DNA from: JBFAPK01 sp040676675
GTDB lineage: Bacteria; Actinomycetota; Actinomycetes; Mycobacteriales; Micromonosporaceae
Direction of reading: 5' to 3'
DNA length: 40,790 nt
NCBI RefSeq assembly: GCF_040676675.1
Contig: NZ_JBFAPK010000058.1
Location: 1 to 40,790 of the forward strand
The translations under genes and the position numbers were made by a program. Numbering within the stretch: the stretch's first letter is position 1; the number at the start of each line of letters is the position of its first letter. Positions 15,488 to 23,288 of this stretch are shown here, piece after piece. Below the pieces are notes generated by a model. That model had not been told where the DNA came from. It was given only the letters and a program-made list of their open reading frames with translations, and made no database searches.

Positions 15488-16147
15488 TCAGTTTTCGACC
15501 GGCGGCCGGCCGATGGAGGCTATCGGGCGCAGGCGGGTCAACACGTCGAGGTTGCCCGTCGCGATAAGTCCGGCCCGTGTCGCCGCGGCGAGGTCGATCG
15601 CTCCGGTGAGCAGGTCGAGGGCCGAGCGGGGCCGCCCCTCCAGGGTGAGGTCGGGGGCGAGGGCCCGCCCCACCCTGGCCTGGACGCCTCCCGGGCCGAT
15701 CTCGATGAGCGCCGCCCTGCCGGACGCGAGCAGCTGTATGACCACCGGCGGGGCGCCGGGGTCCCCGTCGGTGGTGAAGCACGAGCTGGCGTAGGCCAGC
15801 CAGTGGGGCTGGAAGGCATCTTCCTCGCGCTCGTCGGCCAAGAGTTGCAGGCCCCACATTCCCAGCGCCCTGAGGACCGGCTCCAGGGCCCGCCCGGTCG
15901 GGCTGAGCGCGTAGAGGGTGGTGGCGATGGGTGGCGGTGCCTCCTCGCGGCTGATCAGCCCGGCCTCCTCGAGCTCCTTGAGGCGGCCGGAGAGCAGGTT
16001 GGAGGCGATCCCGGGCAGGCCGTTCCTCAGGTCTGTGAACCGGCACGGTCCCTGCAGCAACAGTTCGCGGACGACCAGTAGGGTCCAGCGCTCTCCCACG
16101 AGGTCGAGGGCGCGGGCGATCGGACAGTACTGGCGATAACTACGCAT
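15488..16147 (-). CDS. HxlR-family winged-helix regulator with C-terminal ligand domain
   Basis: 219 residues. The N-terminus MRSYRQYCPIARALDLVGERW is the classic HxlR opening, with Cys8 in the usual place of the redox/ligand-sensitive cysteine; the winged helix runs to about residue 95 (FTDLRNGLPGIASNLLSGRL is the recognition area). Residues ~110-215 form an SCP2-like effector domain common in actinobacterial members. It diverges from a DHA2 efflux gene, so local control of that exporter is the obvious reading. The start has no SD: TTGCTG-17-TACGCT ends 6 nt before the ATG, so the mRNA is probably leaderless. Confidence 0.9.
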   Translation of the reverse strand: MRSYRQYCPIARALDLVGERWTLLVVRELLLQGPCRFTDLRNGLPGIASNLLSGRLKELEEAGLISREEAPPPIATTLYALSPTGRALEPVLRALGMWGLQLLADEREEDAFQPHWLAYASSCFTTDGDPGAPPVVIQLLASGRAALIEIGPGGVQARVGRALAPDLTLEGRPRSALDLLTGAIDLAAATRAGLIATGNLDVLTRLRPIASIGRPPVEN

Positions 16148-16153
16148 CGCACA

Positions 16154-16228
16154 AGCGTATCAAGCAGGTAGTTGACCAGCAACACTCCCTGGTTGACTTT
16201 TTAAACCGTGTGACAGTAATTTTCAACC
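16154..16228. promoter_or_regulatory. divergent hxlR/MFS promoters with repeated GTTGAC operator half-sites
   Basis: Leftward: -35 TTGCTG (16177-16182, read on minus), 17-nt spacer, -10 TACGCT (16154-16159), 6 nt to the ATG. Rightward: -35 TTGACT (16193-16198), 18-nt spacer, -10 TAATTT (16217-16222), 6 nt to the ATG. GTTGAC occurs at 16171-16176 and 16192-16197, exactly 21 bp (two helical turns) apart; one copy sits in the hxlR spacer and one overlaps the MFS -35. An inverted copy, TCAACCA, lies at 16223-16229. The HxlR protein is the likely ligand of these half-sites (inference). Confidence 0.6.
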
Positions 16229-17791
16229 ATGCCCCGTACGCGGTCCAAGCCGCTCATCCTCGTCGCGCTCCTCCTGGCGGCCTTCGCCGTCAACCTGGAC
16301 ACCACCCTGGTCAACGTGGCGCTGCCGACGCTGATCCGGGAACTGGGCGCCACCGACCGACAACTCCAGTGGGTGGTGGACGCCTACAACCTCGTCTTCG
16401 CAGCCCTGCTGCTGACCTCGGGAAGCCTCTCGGACCGCTTCGGCCGCAAGGGCATGCTGGTCGGCGGCCTGGTGGTCTTCGGCGCCTCCAGCCTCGTCGG
16501 CGGCTTCGCCACGTCCCCCGGGGAACTGATCGTCGCCCGGGCCGTCATGGGCCTGGGCGCGGCCATGACGTTCCCCGCGACGTTGTCCCTGCTCACCAAC
16601 GTCTTCACCAGCCGCAGGGAGCGGACTCTGTCGATCGGCCTGTGGGGGGCGACGTCAGGCGTCGCCATCGCCCTGGGCCCCATCGTCGGCGGCTTTCTGC
16701 TCCGGCACTTCTCCTGGTCGAGCGTCTTCTACCTGCTCGGACCCGTGGCCGTCGCCGTCGTCGCCCTGGTCGCGGCCTTCGTCCCACCATCCAGGGACCG
16801 GTCCTCCAAGCACCTGGACTTCCCGGGACTCCTGCTATCCGCCGGCTTCATGGGGCTGCTCGTCTACACCATCATCGAGGCGCCCAGCCACGGCTGGAAA
16901 TCCATCCCGTCGATAGCCGGCTTCACCGGCAGCGCCGTCCTGCTGGCGGCGTTCGTCATGAGCGAGCGCAGGGCCGCCCAACCGATGCTCGACGTACGAC
17001 TGTTCAGGAACATGCGCTTCAGCGCCGCCAGCGCCGCCGTCACCATCGGCTTCTTCACGCTCTTCGGATTCATCTTCCTGATAACGCAGTTCTTCCAGTT
17101 CGTCCGCGGCTACAGCCCGCTCTCCACCGGCGTTCACCTGCTGCCGGTCGCGCTCTCCGTGGCCATCGGGTCCGTCGTCGGTACCAACCTCGCGGTCCGC
17201 GTCGGCACCAAGGCGATCGTCACGGCCGGGCTCGCCCTCCAGGCGATCTTCTACTTCTGGGTGGCCGCCGACCTCTCACCGACGCTGGACTACTCGATCA
17301 TCGCCACCCAGATGGTCGTCTACGGACTGGGCATGGGCCTGACCACCGCACCCGCCACCGAATCGATCATGGGGGCGGTCGCGACCGACCAGGCGGGTGT
17401 CGGATCCGCCGTCAACGACTCCACCCGGCTACTCGGCGGAACCCTCGGCGTCGCCGTCATCGGCAGCGTCTACGCCTCGCTCTACAACTCGCGGCTCGGC
17501 GCGACCCTCCCCGCGGCACTTCCCGGCGCGCTCACCAACACCGCCCACCAGTCCGTCGGCGCCGCGCTCGAAATCTCCCACCAACTGGCCGCGCAGGGAC
17601 AGCACGCCACCGCGGACGCGGTACGACTGGCCGCCGTGCACGCGTTCAACCACGGATTCAGCATCGGAAGCCTCGTGGCCGCCGGCGTCGCCGTCGCCGG
17701 AGCGCTACTCGCCGCCGTCTTCCTGCCCAACCAACCTCCGCAGCGCGCCGAACCGAGAGAACGCTCGGCCCAGCCGATCGAAACGCCGTAG
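16229..17791 (+). CDS. DHA2-family MFS drug:proton antiporter (14 TM, EmrB/QacA type)
   Basis: 520 residues with about 14 hydrophobic helices. The N-terminal NLDTTLVNVALPTL, motif A variant GSLSDRFGRKGML between TM2 and TM3, and the antiporter motif in TM5 (GVAIALGPIVGGFLL) identify a DHA2 multidrug exporter. Length matches the family (480-550). It probably expels a toxic compound in exchange for protons across the cytoplasmic membrane. It diverges from the HxlR regulator and is followed by a small membrane protein 100 bp downstream, possibly on the same transcript. The start has no SD and appears leaderless. Confidence 0.93.
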   Translation: MPRTRSKPLILVALLLAAFAVNLDTTLVNVALPTLIRELGATDRQLQWVVDAYNLVFAALLLTSGSLSDRFGRKGMLVGGLVVFGASSLVGGFATSPGELIVARAVMGLGAAMTFPATLSLLTNVFTSRRERTLSIGLWGATSGVAIALGPIVGGFLLRHFSWSSVFYLLGPVAVAVVALVAAFVPPSRDRSSKHLDFPGLLLSAGFMGLLVYTIIEAPSHGWKSIPSIAGFTGSAVLLAAFVMSERRAAQPMLDVRLFRNMRFSAASAAVTIGFFTLFGFIFLITQFFQFVRGYSPLSTGVHLLPVALSVAIGSVVGTNLAVRVGTKAIVTAGLALQAIFYFWVAADLSPTLDYSIIATQMVVYGLGMGLTTAPATESIMGAVATDQAGVGSAVNDSTRLLGGTLGVAVIGSVYASLYNSRLGATLPAALPGALTNTAHQSVGAALEISHQLAAQGQHATADAVRLAAVHAFNHGFSIGSLVAAGVAVAGALLAAVFLPNQPPQRAEPRERSAQPIETP

Positions 17792-17891
17792 TCCACACCA
17801 CACCGCCGCCGAGGAATCCGTCGTAAGAGCCCACCCCGCTTCCGTCGACAAGGGCGCCGTCGCGGATGTGTCTCCCACCAAGGAAAGCGCG

Positions 17892-18383
17892 ATGCCAAAC
17901 ACCATCATCTTCGGGTTCAGCGTGGCCGCCGGCCTGCTCGCCTGGGCCACCATATTCAAGACGTTCGTCTGGCCGCGGCTCGGCACGTTACCCATGCAGC
18001 GGCGCTACGAGCGGCTGCTCTCCATCCACTTCTTCCGCTACCTGGGAAGCGTCTTCTTGATCACGGGCGTGACCGCCCACGAACTACCGTCCGGGTTTGC
18101 CGTGCCCGCGGTCGCCGGCGACCTGATCGCGTTCGCGCTGGCGTTGCTGGCCTTCGCCGCACTGCGCCGGTCGGGCGGGAAGCAACTTCAGAACTCCCTG
18201 ATCTGGCTCTTCAGCGTGGCCGGCACGCTGGACCTGCTGGCGGCGCTGACCGCCGGATATCTGCTCATTCCGGATCCGGGCGACTTCGGCGCCGCGTATT
18301 TCATTCCCACGTTCTACGTGCCGCTGTTGCTGGTTTCTCACTTCTACATACTCAGGATCTCGCTGCGGCCAATGCGCGGGTAA
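17892..18383 (+). CDS. small integral membrane protein
   Basis: 163 residues from ATG 17892, which has AAGGAAAG about 7 nt upstream; longer open sequence upstream overlaps the MFS gene in another frame and is not coding. Five hydrophobic segments are visible (IIFGFSVAAGLLAWATIF; YLGSVFLITGV; VAGDLIAFALALLAFAAL; LIWLFSVAGTLDLLAALTAGYLL; FIPTFYVPLLLVSHFYIL). The family looks like an uncharacterised actinobacterial membrane protein found beside transporters. Co-transcription with the MFS gene is likely given the 100-bp gap and the terminator that follows. Function unknown. Confidence 0.75.
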   Translation: MPNTIIFGFSVAAGLLAWATIFKTFVWPRLGTLPMQRRYERLLSIHFFRYLGSVFLITGVTAHELPSGFAVPAVAGDLIAFALALLAFAALRRSGGKQLQNSLIWLFSVAGTLDLLAALTAGYLLIPDPGDFGAAYFIPTFYVPLLLVSHFYILRISLRPMRG

Positions 18384-18393
18384 TTCGACGGCC

Positions 18394-18416
18394 CGCCGGC
18401 GGCACACCCGCCGGCG
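18394..18416 (+). terminator. GC-rich stem-loop terminator after the MFS unit
   Basis: A perfect 9-bp stem (CGCCGGCGG / CCGCCGGCG) with loop CACAC begins 10 nt after the stop codon of the small membrane protein. There is no U-run, as is common in high-GC actinomycetes. Confidence 0.55.
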
Positions 18417-18468
18417 AATCTGCGGCTACCGCCCATACCACGCAGGTCGTCGCTGCTACGGTCGCCTG

Positions 18469-19316
18469 GTGACTGTGAGTCAATTGGCGGTAGCACGCGA
18501 CGGACATCGGCTGTACGCCGAGGTGAGGCCGGGCGCCGGGGTGGCCATGTGTTGCTGCACGGCTTTCCCGACAACCTCCGCCTGTACGACCGGCTGCTGC
18601 CACACCTGGACGAGCGGCGGCCGGTCGTGCGGTTCGACTTCCTCGGCTGGGGAAGCTCCGACAAACCTGCGGGCTACCCGTACACGGCCGACAACCAGAC
18701 GCTCGACCTCGCCGCGGTGCTGGACGCGGTCGCGGACCGGCTGGGCCAGAACCGAGTGGTCCTCGTGGCACACGACTCGTCCGGGCCGCCCGCCATCGAC
18801 TGGGCGCTGGACCACCCCGACCGGGTCAGCGCGCTGGTCCTGCTCAACACGTACTACCAGTGGCTGCCCGCCCTGCGCCTGCCACTGGCGATCGCGCTCT
18901 TCTCCACACCGGGCGTACGCGCCGTCGCCCGCGCCCTGGCCCACCGCCGCCCCCAGGTGCAGAAACGCCTCTACAGCTGGCAGGTGGCCGGGTTCATGAG
19001 CGACCCCGCGGCGCGTCGGGAACTGGTTCCGGAACTGCTACGAGCATTCCCGTCCACCCAGCCCGCGTTCTGGCGCCTCAACGAGGATCTGTTCGGCACG
19101 CTGCTACGCAGACGCCGCCGCATCCCGGACATGCGCCGGTTCACCCCACCCGTACGGGTGGTCTTCGGCGCGCGGGACCGGAATCTCAACACCCGGGTCG
19201 CGCTACGGTTCGCGGAACTCTTCCCCAACGCGGACCTGCACCTGCTGCCCGACGCGCGACACTACGTGCAGGTGGACGAGCCCGAACGCGTCGCCCACCT
19301 CATCAACACCGCGTGA
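18469..19316 (+). CDS. alpha/beta hydrolase (epoxide hydrolase/dehalogenase-like), apparent frameshift
   Basis: The reading starts at GTG 18469 (VTVSQLAVARDGHRLYAEVRPGAG) and continues, after a one-base shift within the G-run near 18537-18542, as GHVLLHGFPDNLRLYD... to 19316. The total length of 848 nt fits one missing base. The fold signature is complete: HGFPD oxyanion motif, nucleophile elbow HDSSG with Asp at codon 18774 (Asp nucleophiles are used by epoxide hydrolases and haloalkane dehalogenases), and catalytic His in DARHYVQVDEP (codon 19260). Substrate unknown. Either a sequencing error in the G-run or a real inactivating deletion; the shorter reading from ATG 18549 would lose the first strand. 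It converges on the TDT transporter. Confidence 0.75.
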
Positions 19317-19334
19317 CCCCGCGAGAGTCAGCGG

Positions 19335-20306
19335 TCAGGCCGCCGCCGGTGGCGGGGCGGGCGGCGGCAGGAACCGTCCGCGCGCCGCGGCCACGACCGA
19401 CCGTACGGCGACGCCGCCGATCAGCGCCGTGATGGCCGCCAGCACCAGGTACGCGTAGACGCGGCGACCCCACGGTTCGCCGGCCGTGAGCCAGTGCAGG
19501 GTGGTCGTCGCCACCGCCGACCAGGAGAACGTGAACGCCCAGAAGCTCGGGGCGAAGTTCAGCCGCAGGTAGAGCGGGAGCAGGCGGATCTGCGCGAGGA
19601 CCAGCAGCAGCCCGTACCCGGAGATCAGCATCACCCAGACGTCGATCCGGCCGCCGTTGCGGGCGAAGAGCGCGAGCCCGGCCACCGCCGAGGGGGCCAC
19701 CTCGATCGCCAGCGTCGGTACGAGCGGCGCCGGCAGCGGCGGCCGGACGAACAGCCGGTTCAGGATCAGCGAGCCGAGCACGAGCCAGCAGACGAACCCG
19801 AGCCCGAGCATGACATCGGCCAGGGTGCGCTGCCCGACGGACGACGCGGCGGCCGAGGCGATGAACCCGCCGGCCACGGTGGGCAGGAAGTAGCCCGGGT
19901 GGATCTGGTCGACGTCGACCCGGCCGTAGATCCACTGGCCGGTTATCCAGGCGCCGAAGGCGAGGACGAGGACCAGGAAGACGTCGACGAGGACCCGTCC
20001 CAGGGCCAGGTCGTGCGGCACGACGCCCTGCGCGGCGAGCAGCGTCGGGGTGATGACGGCGAGCGATAGGAACGGGCCGGCGATCGGGTCCACCAGGTCG
20101 CCGACGAGGGCCCTCGGCCGGGGCAGCGCGTACGCCGCGTACGCCACCAGCACGGCGAGCCACGCCAGGGCGGCGAGCGCCAGCACGGCGTTGCCGACCC
20201 ACCTCGGCACGTCGCCGTCGCGTCCGGCCACGATCCAGGTGTTGCCCAGGCCGGCGAGGCCGAAGGGGATGCCGAAGAAGTTCGGCGGAATCCGGACGGC
20301 GGCCAC
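19335..20306 (-). CDS. TDT/SLAC1-family (TehA-like) membrane transporter
   Basis: 323 residues from GTG 20306, with GGGAGG about 7 nt upstream; an in-frame ATG at 20357 has no SD and adds residues outside the family. About ten hydrophobic helices. The opening PPNFFGIPFGLAGLGNTW and the late APSFWAFTFSWSAVATTTL are TehA/SLAC1 signatures; family members are anion channels or C4-dicarboxylate/sulfite carriers and can influence tellurite resistance. No methyltransferase TehB is near. The C-terminus is a short Pro/Ala tail. It stands alone, converging with the hydrolase and diverging from the aquaglyceroporin gene. Confidence 0.85.
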   Translation of the reverse strand: MAAVRIPPNFFGIPFGLAGLGNTWIVAGRDGDVPRWVGNAVLALAALAWLAVLVAYAAYALPRPRALVGDLVDPIAGPFLSLAVITPTLLAAQGVVPHDLALGRVLVDVFLVLVLAFGAWITGQWIYGRVDVDQIHPGYFLPTVAGGFIASAAASSVGQRTLADVMLGLGFVCWLVLGSLILNRLFVRPPLPAPLVPTLAIEVAPSAVAGLALFARNGGRIDVWVMLISGYGLLLVLAQIRLLPLYLRLNFAPSFWAFTFSWSAVATTTLHWLTAGEPWGRRVYAYLVLAAITALIGGVAVRSVVAAARGRFLPPPAPPPAAA

Positions 20307-20726
20307 CTGACACCTCCCCTGGCGGGGGCGGTCCCGCGCGGGCGATCCGGCTCCCATCCTGCCCAGAACCCGATCCGCCGCGCGGTCGATCGGGTCAACC
20401 GCCGCGCGAGAACTGTTTCGCGCCCACGGTCCAGGCAGCAGGGGAGGCGGACATCCGGCCGGAAATCGTCAATCTGGCGGACGACGCCTTGAATGATCGA
20501 GAACCCCGGAGTTGGCAACGTATCGGGAAGGACAACAACAACAGAACGAAGGACGGAGCACGCCTTCGCCATTAGTCTTACCGTCTACGGAGATAGCGTC
20601 GAAGCGCTCGCTTCGCGCGAAGCAGGCAAGCGTACCCGACCACGCTGCCGCCCTGAGAACCTGTAGGAGGGCGCGGACCACCAGCTTCCGCCGGAGATCC
20701 GCCTTTCCCCGAGCGAGGAGTCTCGG
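20307..20726. other. 420-bp intergenic region between TDT and GlpF-type genes
   Basis: No coding sequence is supported here. It must hold the promoters for both divergent genes. A TACCGT hexamer at 20579-20584 resembles the -10 of two other genes in this window; if used, the downstream gene has a ~140-nt leader containing the overlapping stem-loops at 20601-20623. The rest shows nothing I can name. Confidence 0.4.
20601..20623 (+). promoter_or_regulatory. overlapping alternative hairpins in the aquaglyceroporin leader
   Basis: GAAGCG-ct-CGCTTC (20601-20614) and the perfect palindrome GCTTCGCGCGAAGC (20610-20623) share the GCTTC segment, so only one can form at a time. Such competition could control transcription or translation of the gene starting at 20727, about 100 nt downstream, but the arrangement may also be chance in GC-rich DNA. 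Confidence 0.3.
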
Positions 20727-21515
20727 GTGTCCGATCTCGACATATTCGTGGGTGAGACCTCCGGCACCGCCGCGCTGGTGCTGCTCGGCGATGGCGTGGT
20801 CGCCGGCGTGGTGCTCAAGCGGTCCAAGGCGTTCGGTGCCGGCTGGCTGGCGATCTGCTTCGGCTACGGCCTCGCGGTGATGGTCGGTTCGTACCTGTCC
20901 GCGCCGAGATCGGCCGCCTCGCTCAACCCGGCGGTGACCCTGGCCCTCGCGATCAAGGGCGCGATCGCCTGGGACACCGTCCCCCTCTACGTGGGCTCGG
21001 AGCTGCTCGGCGCCATGATCGGCGCCTTCCTGGTCTGGGCGGCCTACCTGGGCCAGTTCAAGGCGTTCCTGCGCGACCCGAACGTGCTCGCGGCACAGCC
21101 GCCGGAGGGCCTGATCCACCACGGAGCCGCCCCGAGGGCCGGCCCGGTGCTCGGCATCTTCTCCACCGTGCCGGCGATCCGGCGCTACGCGCAGAACTTC
21201 CTCACCGAGGCGATCGGAACGTTCGTCCTGGTCATCGCCGTCCTGACCCAGGGCCTCAACCAGAAGGGCACCGGCCTCGGCCCGATCGGCTTCCTGATCG
21301 TCGCCCTCGTCGTGGTCGCCATCGGCCTGTCCCTCGGCGGTCCCACGGGGTACGCGATCAACCCCGCGCGCGACCTCGGTCCCCGCATCGTCCACGCCCT
21401 CCTGCCGCTGCGGAACAAGGGCGGTTCGGACTGGGCGTACGCCTGGGTCCCGGTGTTCGGGCCCCTCGCGGGCGCGGCCCTGGCCGCCGGATTGTACGAA
21501 CTCGCGTTCGTGTGA
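20727..21515 (+). CDS. MIP-family aquaglyceroporin (GlpF-type glycerol facilitator)
   Basis: 262 residues from GTG 20727 (AGGAG 7 nt upstream). Six transmembrane helices plus the two half-helices with NPA boxes: LNPAV (Asn67) and INPARD (Asn212). The Asp after NPAR and the long loop between the halves point to a glycerol facilitator rather than a strict water channel. It allows passive passage of glycerol or similar small neutral solutes. No glycerol kinase or dehydrogenase gene is adjacent, so it is not in a glp operon here. An alpha/beta hydrolase follows 123 bp downstream on the same strand. Confidence 0.92.
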   Translation: MSDLDIFVGETSGTAALVLLGDGVVAGVVLKRSKAFGAGWLAICFGYGLAVMVGSYLSAPRSAASLNPAVTLALAIKGAIAWDTVPLYVGSELLGAMIGAFLVWAAYLGQFKAFLRDPNVLAAQPPEGLIHHGAAPRAGPVLGIFSTVPAIRRYAQNFLTEAIGTFVLVIAVLTQGLNQKGTGLGPIGFLIVALVVVAIGLSLGGPTGYAINPARDLGPRIVHALLPLRNKGGSDWAYAWVPVFGPLAGAALAAGLYELAFV

Positions 21516-21638
21516 GCCCGGACCGACAACGCCCCCTTTCCGTTAGCTCGACTTCTTCCACAGCGCAGCAGCCGAACCAGGCACGCCCGGCCCGCCACTG
21601 TGCGAGTGCGTCGAGGGAACACGTGAGGAGGTACGGCA

Positions 21639-22547
21639 ATGCAGGGGTTCCAGCACAATATGTTCGATCACGCGGATGTCCGAATCCACTACGTGACCGC
21701 GGGCACTCCGCCGGGCAATGGCGGTGACGATCGAACGATCGTGTTGTTGCACGGCTGGCCCCAGACCTGGTGGGAATGGCGCTTCATCATGGAACCCCTC
21801 CGATCCGACGGCTGGTTCGTCGTGGCTCCCGACTACCGAGGGGCCGGTGGATCGTCGAAGCCCGAGGGCGGATACGACAAGCAGACGATGGCGGGCGACA
21901 TCAGGGCACTGCTGCAACATCTCGGCGTGCAGAACCCGATCACCCTTGTCAGTCACGACCTCGGGATGCTGGTCGGCTACGCGTACGCCACCCTCTATCC
22001 GGACGACGTCGAGCGCCTCGTGCTCATGGAGGCTCCGATCCCGGGCACCCAAGCGTACGAGAGCACGCTGGCGACGACCGCGTTCAGCCAGTCCAAGCTC
22101 TGGCACTTCCACCTCCACGGCGCACCGGACAACGTCGCCGAGACGCTCATCGCCGGCAGCGAGTTTCCATATCTGCGCTCCTTCTATGTCAAGTTGAGCG
22201 CGAATCCCGACGCCATTCCGCTGTCGGAGGCGAAGCGATATGTCGCCGACTACACGGCTCCCGGAGCCATGCGCGCCGGCATCGAACTCTTCCGGGCCTT
22301 CGAGCAGGACGCGGCCGACAATCGGCGCATCCTCGCGGAGAAGGGCAAGCTCAAGATGCCCGTGCTCGGGCTCGGCGGGACCGCGAGCTTCTTCCTTCCG
22401 GTGGCCGAGAAGATGCTCTCGGAGGTCGCCGAGAACGTCACCGTCCGACCCATCGAGAATTCGGGCCACTGGATCGCCGAGGAACAGCCGGAGACGCTCG
22501 TGCAGCGCCTACGCGAGTTCGTCCAGGCGACCGGGGGGGTGACCTGA
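21639..22547 (+). CDS. alpha/beta hydrolase, epoxide hydrolase-like
   Basis: 302 residues, ATG preceded by GAGGAGG. Motifs: HGWPQTWWEWR (HGxP oxyanion motif followed by the W-rich segment of epoxide hydrolases), YRGAGGSSKP, nucleophile elbow SHDLGM with Asp107, and catalytic His277 in ENSGHWIAEEQPE. The Asp nucleophile favours an epoxide hydrolase or haloacid/haloalkane dehalogenase activity over a Ser esterase. No signal peptide, so cytoplasmic. Its 3' end is overlapped for 39 bp by the convergent open frame of the abnormal hydrolase described next, which probably does not truly extend that far. Confidence 0.88.
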   Translation: MQGFQHNMFDHADVRIHYVTAGTPPGNGGDDRTIVLLHGWPQTWWEWRFIMEPLRSDGWFVVAPDYRGAGGSSKPEGGYDKQTMAGDIRALLQHLGVQNPITLVSHDLGMLVGYAYATLYPDDVERLVLMEAPIPGTQAYESTLATTAFSQSKLWHFHLHGAPDNVAETLIAGSEFPYLRSFYVKLSANPDAIPLSEAKRYVADYTAPGAMRAGIELFRAFEQDAADNRRILAEKGKLKMPVLGLGGTASFFLPVAEKMLSEVAENVTVRPIENSGHWIAEEQPETLVQRLREFVQATGGVT

Positions 22548-23288
22548 CGGAGTTCGTGGGCCGCGCGGCTTCGGCATCGCGGGCGGGTCGGCCCGTCCGG
22601 AGCCGATACCGCGGCCCACCGTCGTGAGCCGGCAGCCAGCCCGCGGCCCCGGAGGCGCCCACCACGGGCCCCTCGACCAGTCCTGTGGGGGTCCAGTCGC
22701 CGGCTTGCAGCGCGGTGGCCAACAGCCGTCGGGCGAGGGGTTGGTCTCGTTCGAGGCGAGGTCGAGTCGCAGCGCCCCGATCAGGTCGGGATCGCCCCGA
22801 AGGGCGGACAGGACCAGCGCCTCCGCGTTCTCTGGCAGGGTGAAGTACGGGCCGGGCGCATTGCCCGACGCTGGCATGACCGCAGCGACGTACACCGCGT
22901 GCGCCACCAACTCGGGAACCTGCTGCGCCACCCGGGTCAGGACTGGACCGCCCATGCTGTGGGCCACCACCGTGACCGGGCCGCCACGTCCGAGCTGTTT
23001 CATCTGAAGACCCAGCAGATCGGCCGCGTGGTCGAGGTCCACAGCGGCCACCGGCGAGACTTCGGTGGCCAGCGCCGCCGGGTCGAACGGACGCATGGTC
23101 AGGCACTCAGGCCGGCGGGCACGCAACCCGTGTCCGGCCATATCAACCGCCAGAGCCGGGCGGCCATCCGGCACGAGGTAGCCGATGACCTCGTTCCAGC
23201 ACCAGGCCCCATGCCAGGATCCGGGCAGGAGCAGGATCGGCGTAAAACCGGGAGACATGGCCACTCCGTTGATATGAGGGTCGGTCAC
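22509..23288 (-). CDS. alpha/beta hydrolase with abnormal C-terminus (probably decayed)
   Basis: The open frame starts at GTG 23288, whose GTGA overlaps the stop of the molybdenum subunit gene, so it is the fourth gene of that operon by translational coupling; ATG 23258 (GGAG upstream) is an alternative. Residues 1-160 are a normal Ser hydrolase: LPGSWHGAWCW, VDMAGHG, nucleophile elbow AHSMGG, and RLDLASNET. After about 22745 the sequence becomes Pro/Arg-rich low-complexity translation with no Asp/His of a catalytic triad, and runs antisense into the neighbouring hydrolase gene. A frameshift or deletion around 22730-22745 is likely. The other two frames do not restore an obvious hydrolase end either, so a deletion junction is more likely than a single indel. 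Confidence 0.6.
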   Translation of the reverse strand: MTDPHINGVAMSPGFTPILLLPGSWHGAWCWNEVIGYLVPDGRPALAVDMAGHGLRARRPECLTMRPFDPAALATEVSPVAAVDLDHAADLLGLQMKQLGRGGPVTVVAHSMGGPVLTRVAQQVPELVAHAVYVAAVMPASGNAPGPYFTLPENAEALVLSALRGDPDLIGALRLDLASNETNPSPDGCWPPRCKPATGPPQDWSRGPWWAPPGPRAGCRLTTVGRGIGSGRADPPAMPKPRGPRTPSGHPPGRLDELA

